Below are positions 32,778 to 41,496 of a stretch of DNA of 60,463 bases, one piece after another. Below the pieces are notes generated by a model. That model did not search any database. It saw nothing but the letters and a program-made list of their open reading frames with translations, and had not been told where the DNA came from. Origin of the DNA: DTYU01 sp040757355 (GTDB lineage: Bacteria; Bacillota; Desulfotomaculia; Desulfotomaculales; Ammonificaceae). The stretch is from contig JBFLWY010000016.1 in the NCBI GenBank assembly GCA_040757355.1, positions 1-60,463 on the forward strand, read 5' to 3'. How positions within the stretch are numbered: position 1 is the stretch's first letter; the number at the start of each line of letters is the position of its first letter. The position numbers and the translations under genes were made by a program.

Positions 32778-33578
32778 CTACATAACGATTCTAAAGTTTT
32801 TGATATAGCCACCCTTTCCATCGCTTACCAGTCCAAGGACATTTCCTTGTATATCCTCATCTGGAATAATGTCAGAAAATACGAATTTACCGTCCAAATA
32901 AATGTCTACAGTTTTATCGTTTACCACTATCTTTACCTTATGAAATTTACCTTCTTCAATAGGCAAGTATAAATGGTGGTCATCACTACTCGAGATCTCA
33001 GAACGCCAATAAGAAAATTTGATAAAATACCTCTGCCGAAAGTCTCTTTTTCCTTTCAAGAAGATGCCAGCTCCTCTGATAAGTCCATCATAAGTACTAG
33101 AGCATATCTCACACTCAATAGTATAGTTTTCAGGAATTAAATATTTTTCATGTAAAGGCAAGAAACTTTCGTAGCCACTTCCATAAGCACCGTTATTAGG
33201 GTCTATCGACCAGTTTCCAATCTGTTTGGAAACGTCCCAGTTTCTGCTCAACGGTTGGGAAAAATCATCATAGATTTCGCTCGTTCTAACCTGGTCGGGT
33301 GTTCCGCCGATGTATATAGTACCCGTGGTTCCGTCCCACTTGACTTCTTTACCAAATGCTTCTGCAACGTACCTCAACGGTACGTATGTGGTTCCGTTGT
33401 AAACGAAAGGCTTTTTATCTCTGGGAGTTTTGTCAACGTTATCAATGATTATCTTTTTGACTGCATAGAAATCTACTGCGATAGATTGTAAGGCATGACC
33501 GGCATAAGCAATTTGCAAGACTAACAAACTTCCTAAAACGAAAACCAAAAACAAGAGACCAAAAACTTTCTTTTTCAC
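32778..33578 (-). CDS. Secreted stalk-domain / concanavalin-like protein
   Basis: 266 residues. Sec signal peptide (KKKVFGLLFLVFVLGSLLVLQIAYA), then the short copper-amine-oxidase N-like stalk domain common in Firmicutes surface proteins (PFVYNGTTYVPLRYVAEAFGKEVKWDG, in two overlapping pieces near residues 58-85). From about residue 105 a laminin-G/concanavalin-type jelly roll follows (DDFSQPLSRNWDV, GKFHKVKIVVNDKTVDIYLDG), likely binding sugar or cell wall. No catalytic residues seen. ATG with AGGAGG-like site upstream. It stands alone between the lipoprotein and the DUF3352 gene. Confidence 0.78.
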   Translation of the reverse strand: MKKKVFGLLFLVFVLGSLLVLQIAYAGHALQSIAVDFYAVKKIIIDNVDKTPRDKKPFVYNGTTYVPLRYVAEAFGKEVKWDGTTGTIYIGGTPDQVRTSEIYDDFSQPLSRNWDVSKQIGNWSIDPNNGAYGSGYESFLPLHEKYLIPENYTIECEICSSTYDGLIRGAGIFLKGKRDFRQRYFIKFSYWRSEISSSDDHHLYLPIEEGKFHKVKIVVNDKTVDIYLDGKFVFSDIIPDEDIQGNVLGLVSDGKGGYIKNFRIVM

Positions 33579-33698
33579 CCCTTAACTCCTCCTTACTCCA
33601 AAGTTTAAATCGGTAGCTTATTTATATTGCTGAGAACCCAGTTTCTCTTACCACTTTTTTTGATTACGAGAACCACTGCACAACTCAAAGCAACAAAG

Positions 33699-35399
33699 TT
33701 ACTTTACGTTGATAAGTAAAGCTCCCGTCGTGAAGCTGTCTTTTTCGCCCGGCTTATGAGATGCCATAGTAATCGTGCTTATGGGTCTTAAATAGGGATA
33801 AACGGTCCGGTTGAACTCTTCGAGTTGGTAGCCACGCAGTGAATTACGCGCCCAATTCACGCCCTTTTCAACATTGATGTAAAGACAGTCGTCACCCGGG
33901 AAAGACAGGCCGGCGCCGGCCTTTTTAAAGGCGGCGTCATTGTCCAGATGCTCCCCCCTTCCCTCCAATGCCTGCCGCAGAACGTTTTCAGAAGAACCGA
34001 TTACAACAACGTTACCGCGGATACCGTAACCGGCTATAACTTCCTCCTTATAAGGTTCAACTAAATAATGAACATCGAAGCTGCCGATTGTATCGGAGGT
34101 CACCTCCCCTCCCTCGTCTTGAAGAATATCGAGTATTTTGTTAAGCGCGCTCCTGGCTGTTTGGGAATCCTTAGTACCAATCATCGCAAGAATACCGATT
34201 GGCACATCTGATTCGCCCAGGAGCCCGTCTCTATCCGGCAATAGGGCAACAGTACCTTCACCGCTCATCCATGAGAGAATATCCTGTTCAAAGTAAATAC
34301 CTGTGTCGCGTTCGAAATACTCCATATCTTCATGTTCAGCAAGATCTCTCAATATGGACTTCAAGCCGGTGCTTCCTGTACAGGCGAGAACGCCGGCAGG
34401 CGTTATTTCAATTAATCTCTGCAAAGTATCTGATGTGCGCTTGGTTTCCCCTTCGTACTGAGGAAGCTTCTCTAAATCACAGTCCAGGGCATAATCAACA
34501 CGGATGCCTTCTGAGACAAAAGACAGAGAAACGCCCAAGGCGTTTGCTGCTTCAATCTGGCTGATCTTTCCGGCATCGCCGCCCCCGTCTGAAGAGACAA
34601 CCCGGTTCAGATAATCATGATCGAGGTAAACCATACCCGCTCTGCTTTTTGGGAGTTTGGCAAGTACTTCTTTATATTTTTCATTCTTAATCAGGGTTTC
34701 CTTATTTTTTCTCTTCAGCCGGTCGATAGTACTGCAAACGAGACCTTCATCGTTTGATAAGAGTAAAAACCCCTTAGTTATGGCATAGACCACCGGCGGA
34801 GAAACGTCCGGCTCAACGTAAATCTCTACTCCTTCATAAGTTTTCCTACTGAAGTATGAACTCCTTTCTTCTTCCTCGTGACGCCGCAACTGCTCCATAC
34901 AGGCCGCTGTTTTCTTTACATCTTTGGTGGCTATCGCAAAAAGAAAGGCGTTTTCATCGTCAAACGGGTTAGGCGATTCGATGTACGGAACTACAACCGC
35001 AAGCTCCCTGCCTAACCATGGCTTTATGTCCGCTTCAAAATCTAAGCTGAAATCGTCCTTTAACTCTTGCTTCAAGTCATCTATGGCTCTTTTAACTTCG
35101 GGTATCTCAAGGTAAATATCCTTAATCCGCTTAAAATTATTAACTTGTTCTAGATTAGGATTGATCGTAAAGAACATATCCGTTTCGGCCGGCGCCATCG
35201 CTGCTGCGCGGCTTCCGGTTCCAATAAACCCGCGCAGTAATAAAAGAAGTCCAGCAATTAACACCAGGGAACCGACAACACCTGTGATGATCCAGAGCTT
35301 ATTTGAGCCCGCTTTTCTTTCGACCGGCGCACCGCATTCGAGACAGTACTGGGCGTTTTTATCCGATATGACTGTTTTGCATTTAGGGCATACGTTCAT
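33699..35399 (-). CDS. Zinc-ribbon, membrane-anchored DUF3352 protein
   Basis: 566 residues. An N-terminal zinc ribbon (CPKCKTVI...YCLECGAP), one span (LWIITGVVGSLVLIAGLLLLL, about 33-53) and a large outside domain from AAAMAPAETDMFFTINPN to the end. The last matches DUF3352, a family of repeated alpha/beta units with unknown role found in envelope proteins. ATG with GGAAGGA. The cytosolic ribbon plus external domain plan recurs in several proteins of this window. Confidence 0.8.
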   Translation of the reverse strand: MNVCPKCKTVISDKNAQYCLECGAPVERKAGSNKLWIITGVVGSLVLIAGLLLLLRGFIGTGSRAAAMAPAETDMFFTINPNLEQVNNFKRIKDIYLEIPEVKRAIDDLKQELKDDFSLDFEADIKPWLGRELAVVVPYIESPNPFDDENAFLFAIATKDVKKTAACMEQLRRHEEEERSSYFSRKTYEGVEIYVEPDVSPPVVYAITKGFLLLSNDEGLVCSTIDRLKRKNKETLIKNEKYKEVLAKLPKSRAGMVYLDHDYLNRVVSSDGGGDAGKISQIEAANALGVSLSFVSEGIRVDYALDCDLEKLPQYEGETKRTSDTLQRLIEITPAGVLACTGSTGLKSILRDLAEHEDMEYFERDTGIYFEQDILSWMSGEGTVALLPDRDGLLGESDVPIGILAMIGTKDSQTARSALNKILDILQDEGGEVTSDTIGSFDVHYLVEPYKEEVIAGYGIRGNVVVIGSSENVLRQALEGRGEHLDNDAAFKKAGAGLSFPGDDCLYINVEKGVNWARNSLRGYQLEEFNRTVYPYLRPISTITMASHKPGEKDSFTTGALLINVK

Positions 35400-35515
35400 T
35401 TTCGTGAGTCCTTCCTTTAGTTATTTATCCTCTTTAACGAAACCCCGCAGGCAAGAGCAGAACTGATTCCCGGCAGGCATTTTAGTCCCGAAAATAGGGC
35501 AATGGCCCACATGTT

Positions 35516-35911
35516 CTAAGTTGCAATTTTTCTTCCGCACTTCCCGCAGAACTTGGCTCCCTCGGCGATCTTTGCCCCACATTCGCATGTTCCAACTATA
35601 ATCGGTTTACCAAGGACTTCTTGTGATTTCACATGGAGCTGCCTTAATTCCTCTTGCTTTACCTCTAATTGGCTGTCTATTTCGGCTATTTTTTCGCACT
35701 TCTCTTTAAGCCTGGCCTCGTCAAAATCTTTGCGGGTAAACATGGTGTAGACTATGTTCCCAAGTTCCTCGGTGGCAGTCCGCCTGCGCTGCTGGAGGAT
35801 GTTGATTTCGCCCTTTATTTTGGAACTGTCGAGGGCTTCCTTTGACTTAACGCTTACGGTCGTAACACCTTTTTCTACACTCTGCTTGATTTTATCGAAA
35901 AAATCGGCCAT
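35516..35911 (-). CDS. Coiled-coil zinc-ribbon protein
   Basis: 131 residues. Helical from residue 1 to about 95 (INILQQRRRTATEELG, IAEIDSQLEVKQEELRQL), then a terminal ribbon CECGAKIAEG...FCGKCGRK. Soluble, no signal. Small proteins of this plan are common in Firmicutes and are thought to be adaptors, but their role is not known. It lies 3 bp after the stop of the membrane/ribbon gene upstream, so the two are co-expressed. Confidence 0.75.
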   Translation of the reverse strand: MADFFDKIKQSVEKGVTTVSVKSKEALDSSKIKGEINILQQRRRTATEELGNIVYTMFTRKDFDEARLKEKCEKIAEIDSQLEVKQEELRQLHVKSQEVLGKPIIVGTCECGAKIAEGAKFCGKCGRKIAT

Positions 35912-35914
35912 GCT

Positions 35915-36496
35915 TCACGCCTCCAATTTTGATCCACATTCGCTACAGAACTCCTGCCTTCCCTCAGCTTTAGCGCCGCAGTGTGTGCAGAATCTATAAT
36001 CATGAGATTTTGCTACTACCAAACCCTGAAACATGGTTGACTTATCACCTGAGTAAAACATTACGTTAATACCCGCAGCAAATAGAAATAGTATTAATGG
36101 AATATAAAAACCTGAGCCGAATTCAGCTTTTACTATTCCTTCCATCCCCTCCCTTGCAGCATCTTGATACACGCTGTGGCTGATTTTTAGCCTAAGTGCC
36201 AATACAGATAAAAAGCCAGCTATGGCTAATATCGCGGAAATTATTTGACTCTTCTTGCTCCACCAGAGTCCCAGAATTAATCCCATAACACCTACTATTA
36301 GTGCAATAATCGCAAGGGGCTGTGGGTCAACTGGATATAGATCCGCTTCGGTTTCTAAAGTTGTCCCTGTTGCTAATTGGAATCCGGTAATGGTTTCCTC
36401 AAGGGAACCACATGAGACGGTTACAAAAGGCAACGTGAAACAGATTAAAATAAGGACAAATAGAGCGGGGGAAATGAACCTCTTCGAACTGTTCAT
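35915..36496 (-). CDS. Membrane protein with C-terminal zinc ribbon
   Basis: 193 residues. Four spans (PALFVLILICFTLPFVTV, ALIVGVMGLILGLWW, AILAIAGFLSVLAL, PLILFLFAAGINVMF) separated by an outside loop of ~45 residues after the first, and a cytosolic tail with FCTHCGAK...FCSECGSK. Family unknown. ATG with AGGAGGA. First gene of a pair with the coiled-coil zinc-ribbon protein. Confidence 0.75.
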   Translation of the reverse strand: MNSSKRFISPALFVLILICFTLPFVTVSCGSLEETITGFQLATGTTLETEADLYPVDPQPLAIIALIVGVMGLILGLWWSKKSQIISAILAIAGFLSVLALRLKISHSVYQDAAREGMEGIVKAEFGSGFYIPLILFLFAAGINVMFYSGDKSTMFQGLVVAKSHDYRFCTHCGAKAEGRQEFCSECGSKLEA

Positions 36497-36550
36497 AAAA
36501 GTCCTCCTCTGCTATCTTTGACTTGTAAGCAAACAAATGGTTGGGCAGCC

Positions 36551-37021
36551 TCAATATCGTACTGCCTCTTCATAACGCTTAATTAGTCTTTCCAGTTGAC
36601 CCAAACGGTGCAAAGTAAGAGCAACGGTAAGTTGAATGATTACAAACCATAGTACCTGCAATACCCCAAACCATACGGAACCCTTAATGACTGTATGAAC
36701 AAGAAACCCTACACCACAACCCAAAAACAAGCCTGATATGAGGCGTTTGAAATTGTTACTCCGCAACCATCCGGCTTCGTGTGCTGTAAAATCAAACACT
36801 GCAGGCAGCGGGAACAGAAAACAAGGCCAAAAGGGTAGAGAGACATCCATGTTAAGACATAACACAAGCATGGTGATCATCCCTAATAAGACTCCGAAGC
36901 ACCTTGTGCAAACTCGGACCTTTCCTATTCTAAAGGTACGATCATAGTCGCAGGGAGGATGATGCGAAAAAAGCATACTCCACCTGATCCGATCATTCGC
37001 ACGCTGCGGTTTCATCTTCAA
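36551..37021 (-). CDS. DUF2085 membrane protein
   Basis: 156 residues, four spans. The early motif FSHHPPCDYDRTFRIGKVRVCTRC (two Cys, two His; read as separate pieces CxRCFG and HHPPC) and the FDFTAHEAGW block are the marks of DUF2085, a small family of unknown, possibly metal-linked membrane proteins. The start could be the ATG at 37021 or the internal ATG at residue 3. Confidence 0.75.
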   Translation of the reverse strand: MKMKPQRANDRIRWSMLFSHHPPCDYDRTFRIGKVRVCTRCFGVLLGMITMLVLCLNMDVSLPFWPCFLFPLPAVFDFTAHEAGWLRSNNFKRLISGLFLGCGVGFLVHTVIKGSVWFGVLQVLWFVIIQLTVALTLHRLGQLERLIKRYEEAVRY

Positions 37022-37039
37022 CCCAGACCACTACAGTTT

Positions 37040-37225
37040 TCACATTTCTTCCGCTTTTGCCGGACTAAAGTTATCAGCTTTGCAGATCGGGCAGACTGGC
37101 GTTTTAAAGATAAAATAATAGGGTAAATAGAATATCCCGCAAAGAAAAATGAAAACCAGCCAGTTAAAGTCTTTCCTCGGAACGACATTCCTTTTGCATA
37201 AATTACACCAGACGGGACCTGCCAT
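37040..37225 (-). CDS. Small membrane protein with split zinc-binding pairs
   Basis: 61 residues. One CNLCKRN pair at the N-terminus and one CPICKADN pair at the C-terminus flank a hydrophobic segment (WLVFIFLCGIFYLPYYFIF). The span may be a hairpin so that both pairs meet on one side. ATG with AGGAGG upstream. No family recognised. Confidence 0.7.
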   Translation of the reverse strand: MAGPVWCNLCKRNVVPRKDFNWLVFIFLCGIFYLPYYFIFKTPVCPICKADNFSPAKAEEM

Positions 37226-37588
37226 TTCTGTACCTCCTTAAACTTCGTTAGGCACTTTAAGGCTCAATACGTACATATTTCTCCAGAAAATCTCAAGATA
37301 TTATTTAAATCGGTATATTCCCCCTTTCGTTCTCATCCATCGTAAACTAATTTTCCTTGTCCATCCAAGACTCACCACATAAAATCCCTACTTTTTAAAC
37401 TAAAATAACAATTTTGCCGCTTCAAAGTACTACTTTAGTGTCCAACTATCACTTTGTCACAATGTAAACATAATTGAAATCGATTCATTTAGATTTTATT
37501 TATCTGCAAGAAGGATTTTTTTACCTTATAGAGAATATAAATATATTGTCGCATAATCCCTACTTATTGGCGCATAATTACTAGTTTT
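37226..37588. promoter_or_regulatory. 363-bp AT-rich divergent control region upstream of the LytTR regulator
   Basis: No gene. The right end carries two direct repeats listed separately. The strongly AT-rich middle (37390-37550) looks like a regulatory region, but I could not assign a promoter with confidence. Confidence 0.5.
37551..37578 (+). promoter_or_regulatory. Two gcataat direct repeats 21 bp apart, candidate LytTR-binding site
   Basis: The heptamer gcataat is at 37551-37557 and again at 37572-37578, so the two copies are two helical turns apart on one face. LytTR regulators such as AgrA and ComE bind pairs of about 9-bp direct repeats with this 21-bp period. It lies just before the gene for a LytTR regulator, which suggests autoregulation (inference). 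Confidence 0.5.
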
Positions 37589-37609
37589 ATGTATAAAGCG
37601 GTGGATTTT

Positions 37610-38443
37610 GTGCCTGAAACCAGCTTAAGGGTAATCGTTGCCGACGATGACGAACCCGTCTGCAATTTGCTATGTACACTCCTGGAGACGTTCGCAGGGG
37701 TAACGGTAGTCGGCAAGGCCGGTACGGGTGAGGAAATGCTCACGCTGGTGCGGGAGAGCCTGCCGGATATCGTCTTCGTGGATGTTAAGATGCCGGATCT
37801 GGACGGGCTTTCCGCAGTTTACCGGTTGCAGCAGGAGCACCCCGGCGTTTTTGTCGTTTTTGTTTCCGCTCATCCTGAGTACGCCCGAGACGCTTTTAAC
37901 CTCGATGCCGTTGATTACGTCATGAAGCCGGTGACCCGGGAGAGGCTCGGCCGGGCGCTGACCAAAGCGATGCGGTTTAAAAAGGCGCTCTCCGTTGATA
38001 GCGGCGAAGCCGTCATATCTTCTCCCGGACCGCACATCATAAGAAAATCCGCTCCGGAGCACCAGGAGTTGGTCCTCAAATACGGCCACGGCAGGCTGGT
38101 AATCAAAACAAAAGAGATCATTTTTATTGAAAAACAAGACAAAAAGTGCGTCATCCATACCGGTAGCGGTCTCTACGAAACTGCCGAGACCCTTTCCGAA
38201 ATCGAAAAGAAACTCGACCCGGCTTGTTTTCTCCGCTGCCACAAGAGCTTTATCATCAATATCCGCCAGGTAGAAAAGGTAATCCCGCTCCGTGTCCCCG
38301 TGAGAGAAATAAAACGTGAACCACCCCGGAAAAGCGACGGTATCTACGAAGTCTCCTTCCGCAACTACACGCCAAAAAACAACGCAAAGGTCACGATGCG
38401 CCGGGACAAGTACAAGGAGTTCTGCCGGCTGCTCGGATGCTAA
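37610..38443 (+). CDS. LytTR-family response regulator
   Basis: 277 residues from GTG 37610 (GGTGG five bases ahead); ATG 37589 is seven codons upstream with no site. The receiver domain (about 1-120) has the acid pocket (VADDDEP), phospho-accepting Asp in IVFVDVKMPD, Ser in FVSAHP and Lys in VMKPVT. The C-terminal ~105 residues form a LytTR DNA-binding domain (KYGHGRLVIKTKEIIFIE, LRCHKSFIIN). A ~20-residue insertion near KREPPRKSDG lies inside the last beta part. It is the partner of the kinase that overlaps it by 7 bp. The partner protein lacks the usual His, so the phosphate route must be unusual. Confidence 0.92.
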   Translation: MPETSLRVIVADDDEPVCNLLCTLLETFAGVTVVGKAGTGEEMLTLVRESLPDIVFVDVKMPDLDGLSAVYRLQQEHPGVFVVFVSAHPEYARDAFNLDAVDYVMKPVTRERLGRALTKAMRFKKALSVDSGEAVISSPGPHIIRKSAPEHQELVLKYGHGRLVIKTKEIIFIEKQDKKCVIHTGSGLYETAETLSEIEKKLDPACFLRCHKSFIINIRQVEKVIPLRVPVREIKREPPRKSDGIYEVSFRNYTPKNNAKVTMRRDKYKEFCRLLGC

Positions 38444-39327
38444 GGGAAATATCAGCTTCAGAAACAACAGAAACAGCCGTTCGGCCGGATCGTACAGCCA
38501 AAAGCAAGGGCTTCCTGCTTTTGTTGACCTGTGCTCAACTAATCCTCCTGGCCGCGGCCTTCGCGCAGTATCTCGTCTACAGCCCCGTTCACGCCGAAAG
38601 CTACAAGCACGTGATTATCCTCGTTTGTTTCGCCGCAAGCATCATTTTCAACGTTTTCATCGCCGGCAGGATGGTCAGGGTGAGCGAAAAAGAGGCGCTG
38701 CTCGCCGCCCGCGCGGCGATGGCGGAGGGCTTCGCCAGCCTGACCGAGGCGATGCAGGCGCAGAACCGGGACTTTCTCCGCCATGTCGAGGAGATATCCC
38801 GGTTAGTCGAAGCGGACCGGCTGGAGGAACTGTCGCTTTACCTCGAAAGGATGGCCGGGAAAATTGCGGCCTTCAACGACGTTTTAAAAATAGACAACCC
38901 GGTGGTAGGCGCTTTGCTCAAGGCCAAGGCCACCGAGGCCGACGTCCGGCGGATCAGGCTCGAAGTGGACGTCTCCACCTCCCTTGCCGGCCTGGACGCA
39001 AGAGCGCTCGACCTCACCCGCATCATCGGCAACCTGATCGATAACGCCTTCGACGCCGCCCTTTCTTCGGAAGAGTCCGAAAGGATCGTTACGGTGGAAA
39101 TCCGCCGGGCCGGGCCGCTGCTGCGCATTGAGGTGGGCAACCGGGGGCCGGCCATAGACGCGGAGACGGCGGCGCGACTCTTCGAGCCCGGCTACACCAC
39201 CAAGGGCGAAGGCCACAGCGGCCTGGGGCTGCACATAGCGAAGACGCTGACGGAAAGTCTTGGGGGCACGGTTGAGGCCCTGCCGGAAGAAAACGGGACG
39301 CGGTTCGCGGTGACGCTGCCTATGTAA
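38437..39327 (+). CDS. Histidine-kinase-like ATPase with Spo0B-type helix lacking the phospho-acceptor His
   Basis: 296 residues. Two spans (about 25-49 and 58-80) and a linker lead to the helix AQNRDFLRHVEEI at residues 108-120. Aligned without gaps to RAQRHDFVNHVQV of the three paralogous membrane proteins, the invariant phospho-acceptor His of RHDF is Arg 111; the second His (116) is kept. The catalytic domain looks complete: N box IIGNLIDNAFDA (199-203), G1 VGNRGPAI, F-box-like LFEPGYTT and G2 HSGLGLHI. This argues for ATP binding without ordinary autophosphorylation. It may phosphorylate the His-only proteins in trans (inference); alternatively His 116 is used. ATG overlaps the regulator stop. 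Confidence 0.88.
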   Translation: MLREISASETTETAVRPDRTAKSKGFLLLLTCAQLILLAAAFAQYLVYSPVHAESYKHVIILVCFAASIIFNVFIAGRMVRVSEKEALLAARAAMAEGFASLTEAMQAQNRDFLRHVEEISRLVEADRLEELSLYLERMAGKIAAFNDVLKIDNPVVGALLKAKATEADVRRIRLEVDVSTSLAGLDARALDLTRIIGNLIDNAFDAALSSEESERIVTVEIRRAGPLLRIEVGNRGPAIDAETAARLFEPGYTTKGEGHSGLGLHIAKTLTESLGGTVEALPEENGTRFAVTLPM

Positions 39328-39412
39328 CACGGTCAGGCGGGCCTTATTTGGGGCGGCCCGTGTGAGTGAGGCCGAGCGGGGAACCTGATTTTTGGGGCTA
39401 ATAATTGAGGGG

Positions 39413-39445
39413 CGTCTTCCACGCAGTGTCGGAAGACGGTTTTTA
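39413..39445 (+). terminator. Rho-independent terminator between kinase gene and His-only genes
   Basis: A perfect 8-bp stem CGTCTTCC / GGAAGACG with a 10-base loop is followed by GTTTTTA. It ends 17 bp before the next ATG. It could end the regulator-kinase transcript or act as an attenuator for the downstream gene. A second weaker hairpin (gggcc/ggccc with cacgg/ccgtg) precedes it at 39328-39362. Confidence 0.8.
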
Positions 39446-39462
39446 TCGGGCGGTGATGCTGA

Positions 39463-40314
39463 ATGCCGGCCGGTTTCGCCGGCACCGTGCTTCATTACGG
39501 GCTGTTCCTTTACCAGTTCACCTTAGAAATTGCGGTCACTTTAGCGCTGGCTTTAACGCTGAACGGCTACGACATCAAACAAAACCGCAGGCGGGTCCTG
39601 GTCCTCGCCGTGGTTTTAGGGGCCGCCGGCGTCGCATTCTTTTACCTTCCCCAGTGGTTAAAATCGATTTTAACGATGATCGTAGGTTTCACCGCAATAA
39701 GATTCTGCTTCGGTTTTACCACCGGAAGAGCCGTCTTGGTGTTTTTTATTTTCCTCCTTGCAGTAATAACTGTGGAGTTTCCGGCAAACATTATCATCCT
39801 TGATTTTCTTAGACTTTCACCGTCCGAGTATCTGGCTTCGCCGCTGATCCGCCTTTTGTATCCCCTGCCGTACATTCCGTTAGCCGTTTTTACCTACGTC
39901 GCCTACCGGCGGGGCTGGCGCATCTTCAAGGATCGCGTCCGGCTGAAGGCATCCGCGGCGGTATTCCTGCTCCCGGGAATCCAGTTCCTTCTAATCCTTA
40001 TTCCCTCAAATGAATTATTTGACCCGCATTCCGACCGGCCCTTCCAAACAATAGGGTCGCTGATCCGTTGCGCATTGTATGTATCCACAGCATTCTCACT
40101 CTTCTTTTTCTGGCGCCTTTTCCAGACAGTTGAGCGGGAGGCCGCGGTCGCCGCCCGGGAGCAGACGGCCGCGGAGATGCGCGCCCGGGCCGATGTCGTC
40201 TGCGCACAGCGGCACGACTTCGTCAACCACGTGCAGGTGATGGTTGCGCTGCTGCAAGAAGGCCGGAAAGAGGAACTCGCCCGGTACGCGGCAGGAATAA
40301 AACGGAATTTGTGA
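39463..40314 (+). CDS. Membrane protein with Spo0B-type His domain, paralogue 2
   Basis: 283 residues. Same plan as the proteins at 1063 and 40385: about seven spans to residue ~220, a polar coil (EREAAVAAREQTAAEMRARAD), then AQRHDFVNHVQVMVALL with His 251, and a stop 33 residues after it. No ATP-binding boxes. Membrane region diverged from the paralogues, the cytosolic end nearly identical, as expected if the sensor parts differ and the kinase partner is shared (inference). ATG with GGTGAT seven bases ahead. It lies 17 bp after a terminator and 70 bp before the third paralogue. Confidence 0.87.
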   Translation: MPAGFAGTVLHYGLFLYQFTLEIAVTLALALTLNGYDIKQNRRRVLVLAVVLGAAGVAFFYLPQWLKSILTMIVGFTAIRFCFGFTTGRAVLVFFIFLLAVITVEFPANIIILDFLRLSPSEYLASPLIRLLYPLPYIPLAVFTYVAYRRGWRIFKDRVRLKASAAVFLLPGIQFLLILIPSNELFDPHSDRPFQTIGSLIRCALYVSTAFSLFFFWRLFQTVEREAAVAAREQTAAEMRARADVVCAQRHDFVNHVQVMVALLQEGRKEELARYAAGIKRNL

Positions 40315-40384
40315 ATACCGCCGGGCGTTTTGCCGCCTTCGGGTTGGGCAGGGAAACAGGAACCCGGCAGGAGGTGAGTACTGT

Positions 40385-41290
40385 TTGTTCGCTTTAGACT
40401 CGGTGTGGGCCTATGCAGTTTTATTCTTTTACCATTTCACCATGGACACGGTCTGCGGCCTGGCATTAACTTTAACTTTGAACGGGTACGACGTCAAAAA
40501 GAATTGGCGGAGAATCCTGATTGTTTCGGTCGCCTTGGGAACGATTGACGTCCCAACCTTCGGTCTGTCCCACCCGCTGCGGACTGTTTCCTGGTTAGCG
40601 GCAACCTATATCGCAATAAAAACTGGGTTCCGGTTCAGTACCGGCAGGACCGTCCAGGTCCTGTTCACCTGTATGTTGGTTGTCACCGTCCCCTGGGTCG
40701 CGTGCTTTATTCTTCACTACGGCTTTAACGTCACATTCGACGATTACCTGGCTTCACTGCCCCTGCGCTTATTGTTTCCTCTATCTTACAACCTGCCAAT
40801 AGCCGCGCTTGCTTATCTCAGCTACCGCAGGCAATGGCGCATATTCCGGGAATCGGATGAGATAAAAATACCCTTGAGAGTTGCCCTTGGACCGGCCGTA
40901 CAGGTTGTTTTAATGGGAATCATCTTGAACGAGTTCCTTTTCTGTTCGGAACAGTTCGGCCCCGGCGGCTGGGTGACCGAAGTGATCCTCCTGCCTTTTC
41001 TGAGCATTCCTTGGTTCCTGTCCCTTTTCTTTCTCTGGCAAATCTTCCGCGTTGCTGAACAGGAGGCTGAAATAACAGCCCAGGAAAAGTCGGCAGCAGA
41101 AATGCGCAGGCAAACGGATGCAATCCGCGCGCACCGCCACGACTTCATCAATCACGTTCAGGTAATGATTGCGCTCTTGAAAGACGGCCGGAAAAAGGAA
41201 CTGGAGCAATACGCAGCAGGAATAAAGAAAAACCTTCCAGCCGGGCCGACAACACAGCAGCAAGGCAAAACGTCCGCAAACCATTTTTAA
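40385..41290 (+). CDS. Membrane protein with Spo0B-type His domain, paralogue 3
   Basis: 301 residues, TTG start behind AGGAGG (nine bases). Membrane region closely similar to the protein at 1063 (YHFTMDTVCGLAL, NGYDVKKNWRRIL, GLSHPLRTVSW), then AHRHDFINHVQVMIALL with His 252. The first residue of the motif is AH instead of AQ. A 16-residue Gln/Thr-rich tail follows where the others end. No catalytic domain. With its neighbour it probably supplies the phosphorylatable His that the kinase at 38437 lacks (inference). Confidence 0.87.
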   Translation: MFALDSVWAYAVLFFYHFTMDTVCGLALTLTLNGYDVKKNWRRILIVSVALGTIDVPTFGLSHPLRTVSWLAATYIAIKTGFRFSTGRTVQVLFTCMLVVTVPWVACFILHYGFNVTFDDYLASLPLRLLFPLSYNLPIAALAYLSYRRQWRIFRESDEIKIPLRVALGPAVQVVLMGIILNEFLFCSEQFGPGGWVTEVILLPFLSIPWFLSLFFLWQIFRVAEQEAEITAQEKSAAEMRRQTDAIRAHRHDFINHVQVMIALLKDGRKKELEQYAAGIKKNLPAGPTTQQQGKTSANHF

Positions 41291-41496
41291 ACCGGCAATC
41301 CCGATTGAAACACCCGCAGAGCCTGCAGAAGCGCCAGATTCCTCAAACAACAATTTCAGCCTTGGAATGCGTAATCTTTGCACGGGAAGTCGTTGTTATA
41401 CTCAGGAATTTATGCTTCACAAAGGAATTCCAGTTCGAATGTGGAATCTTATATTTAGGAAATCTTTGGATAGGAAAAAGGAAAGGGGTGTTCCCT

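Noticed and set aside
38316..39044. 242-codon plus-strand frame over the kinase gene
   Set aside because: Alternative frame of the histidine-kinase gene, very Arg/Gly-rich, no motifs.
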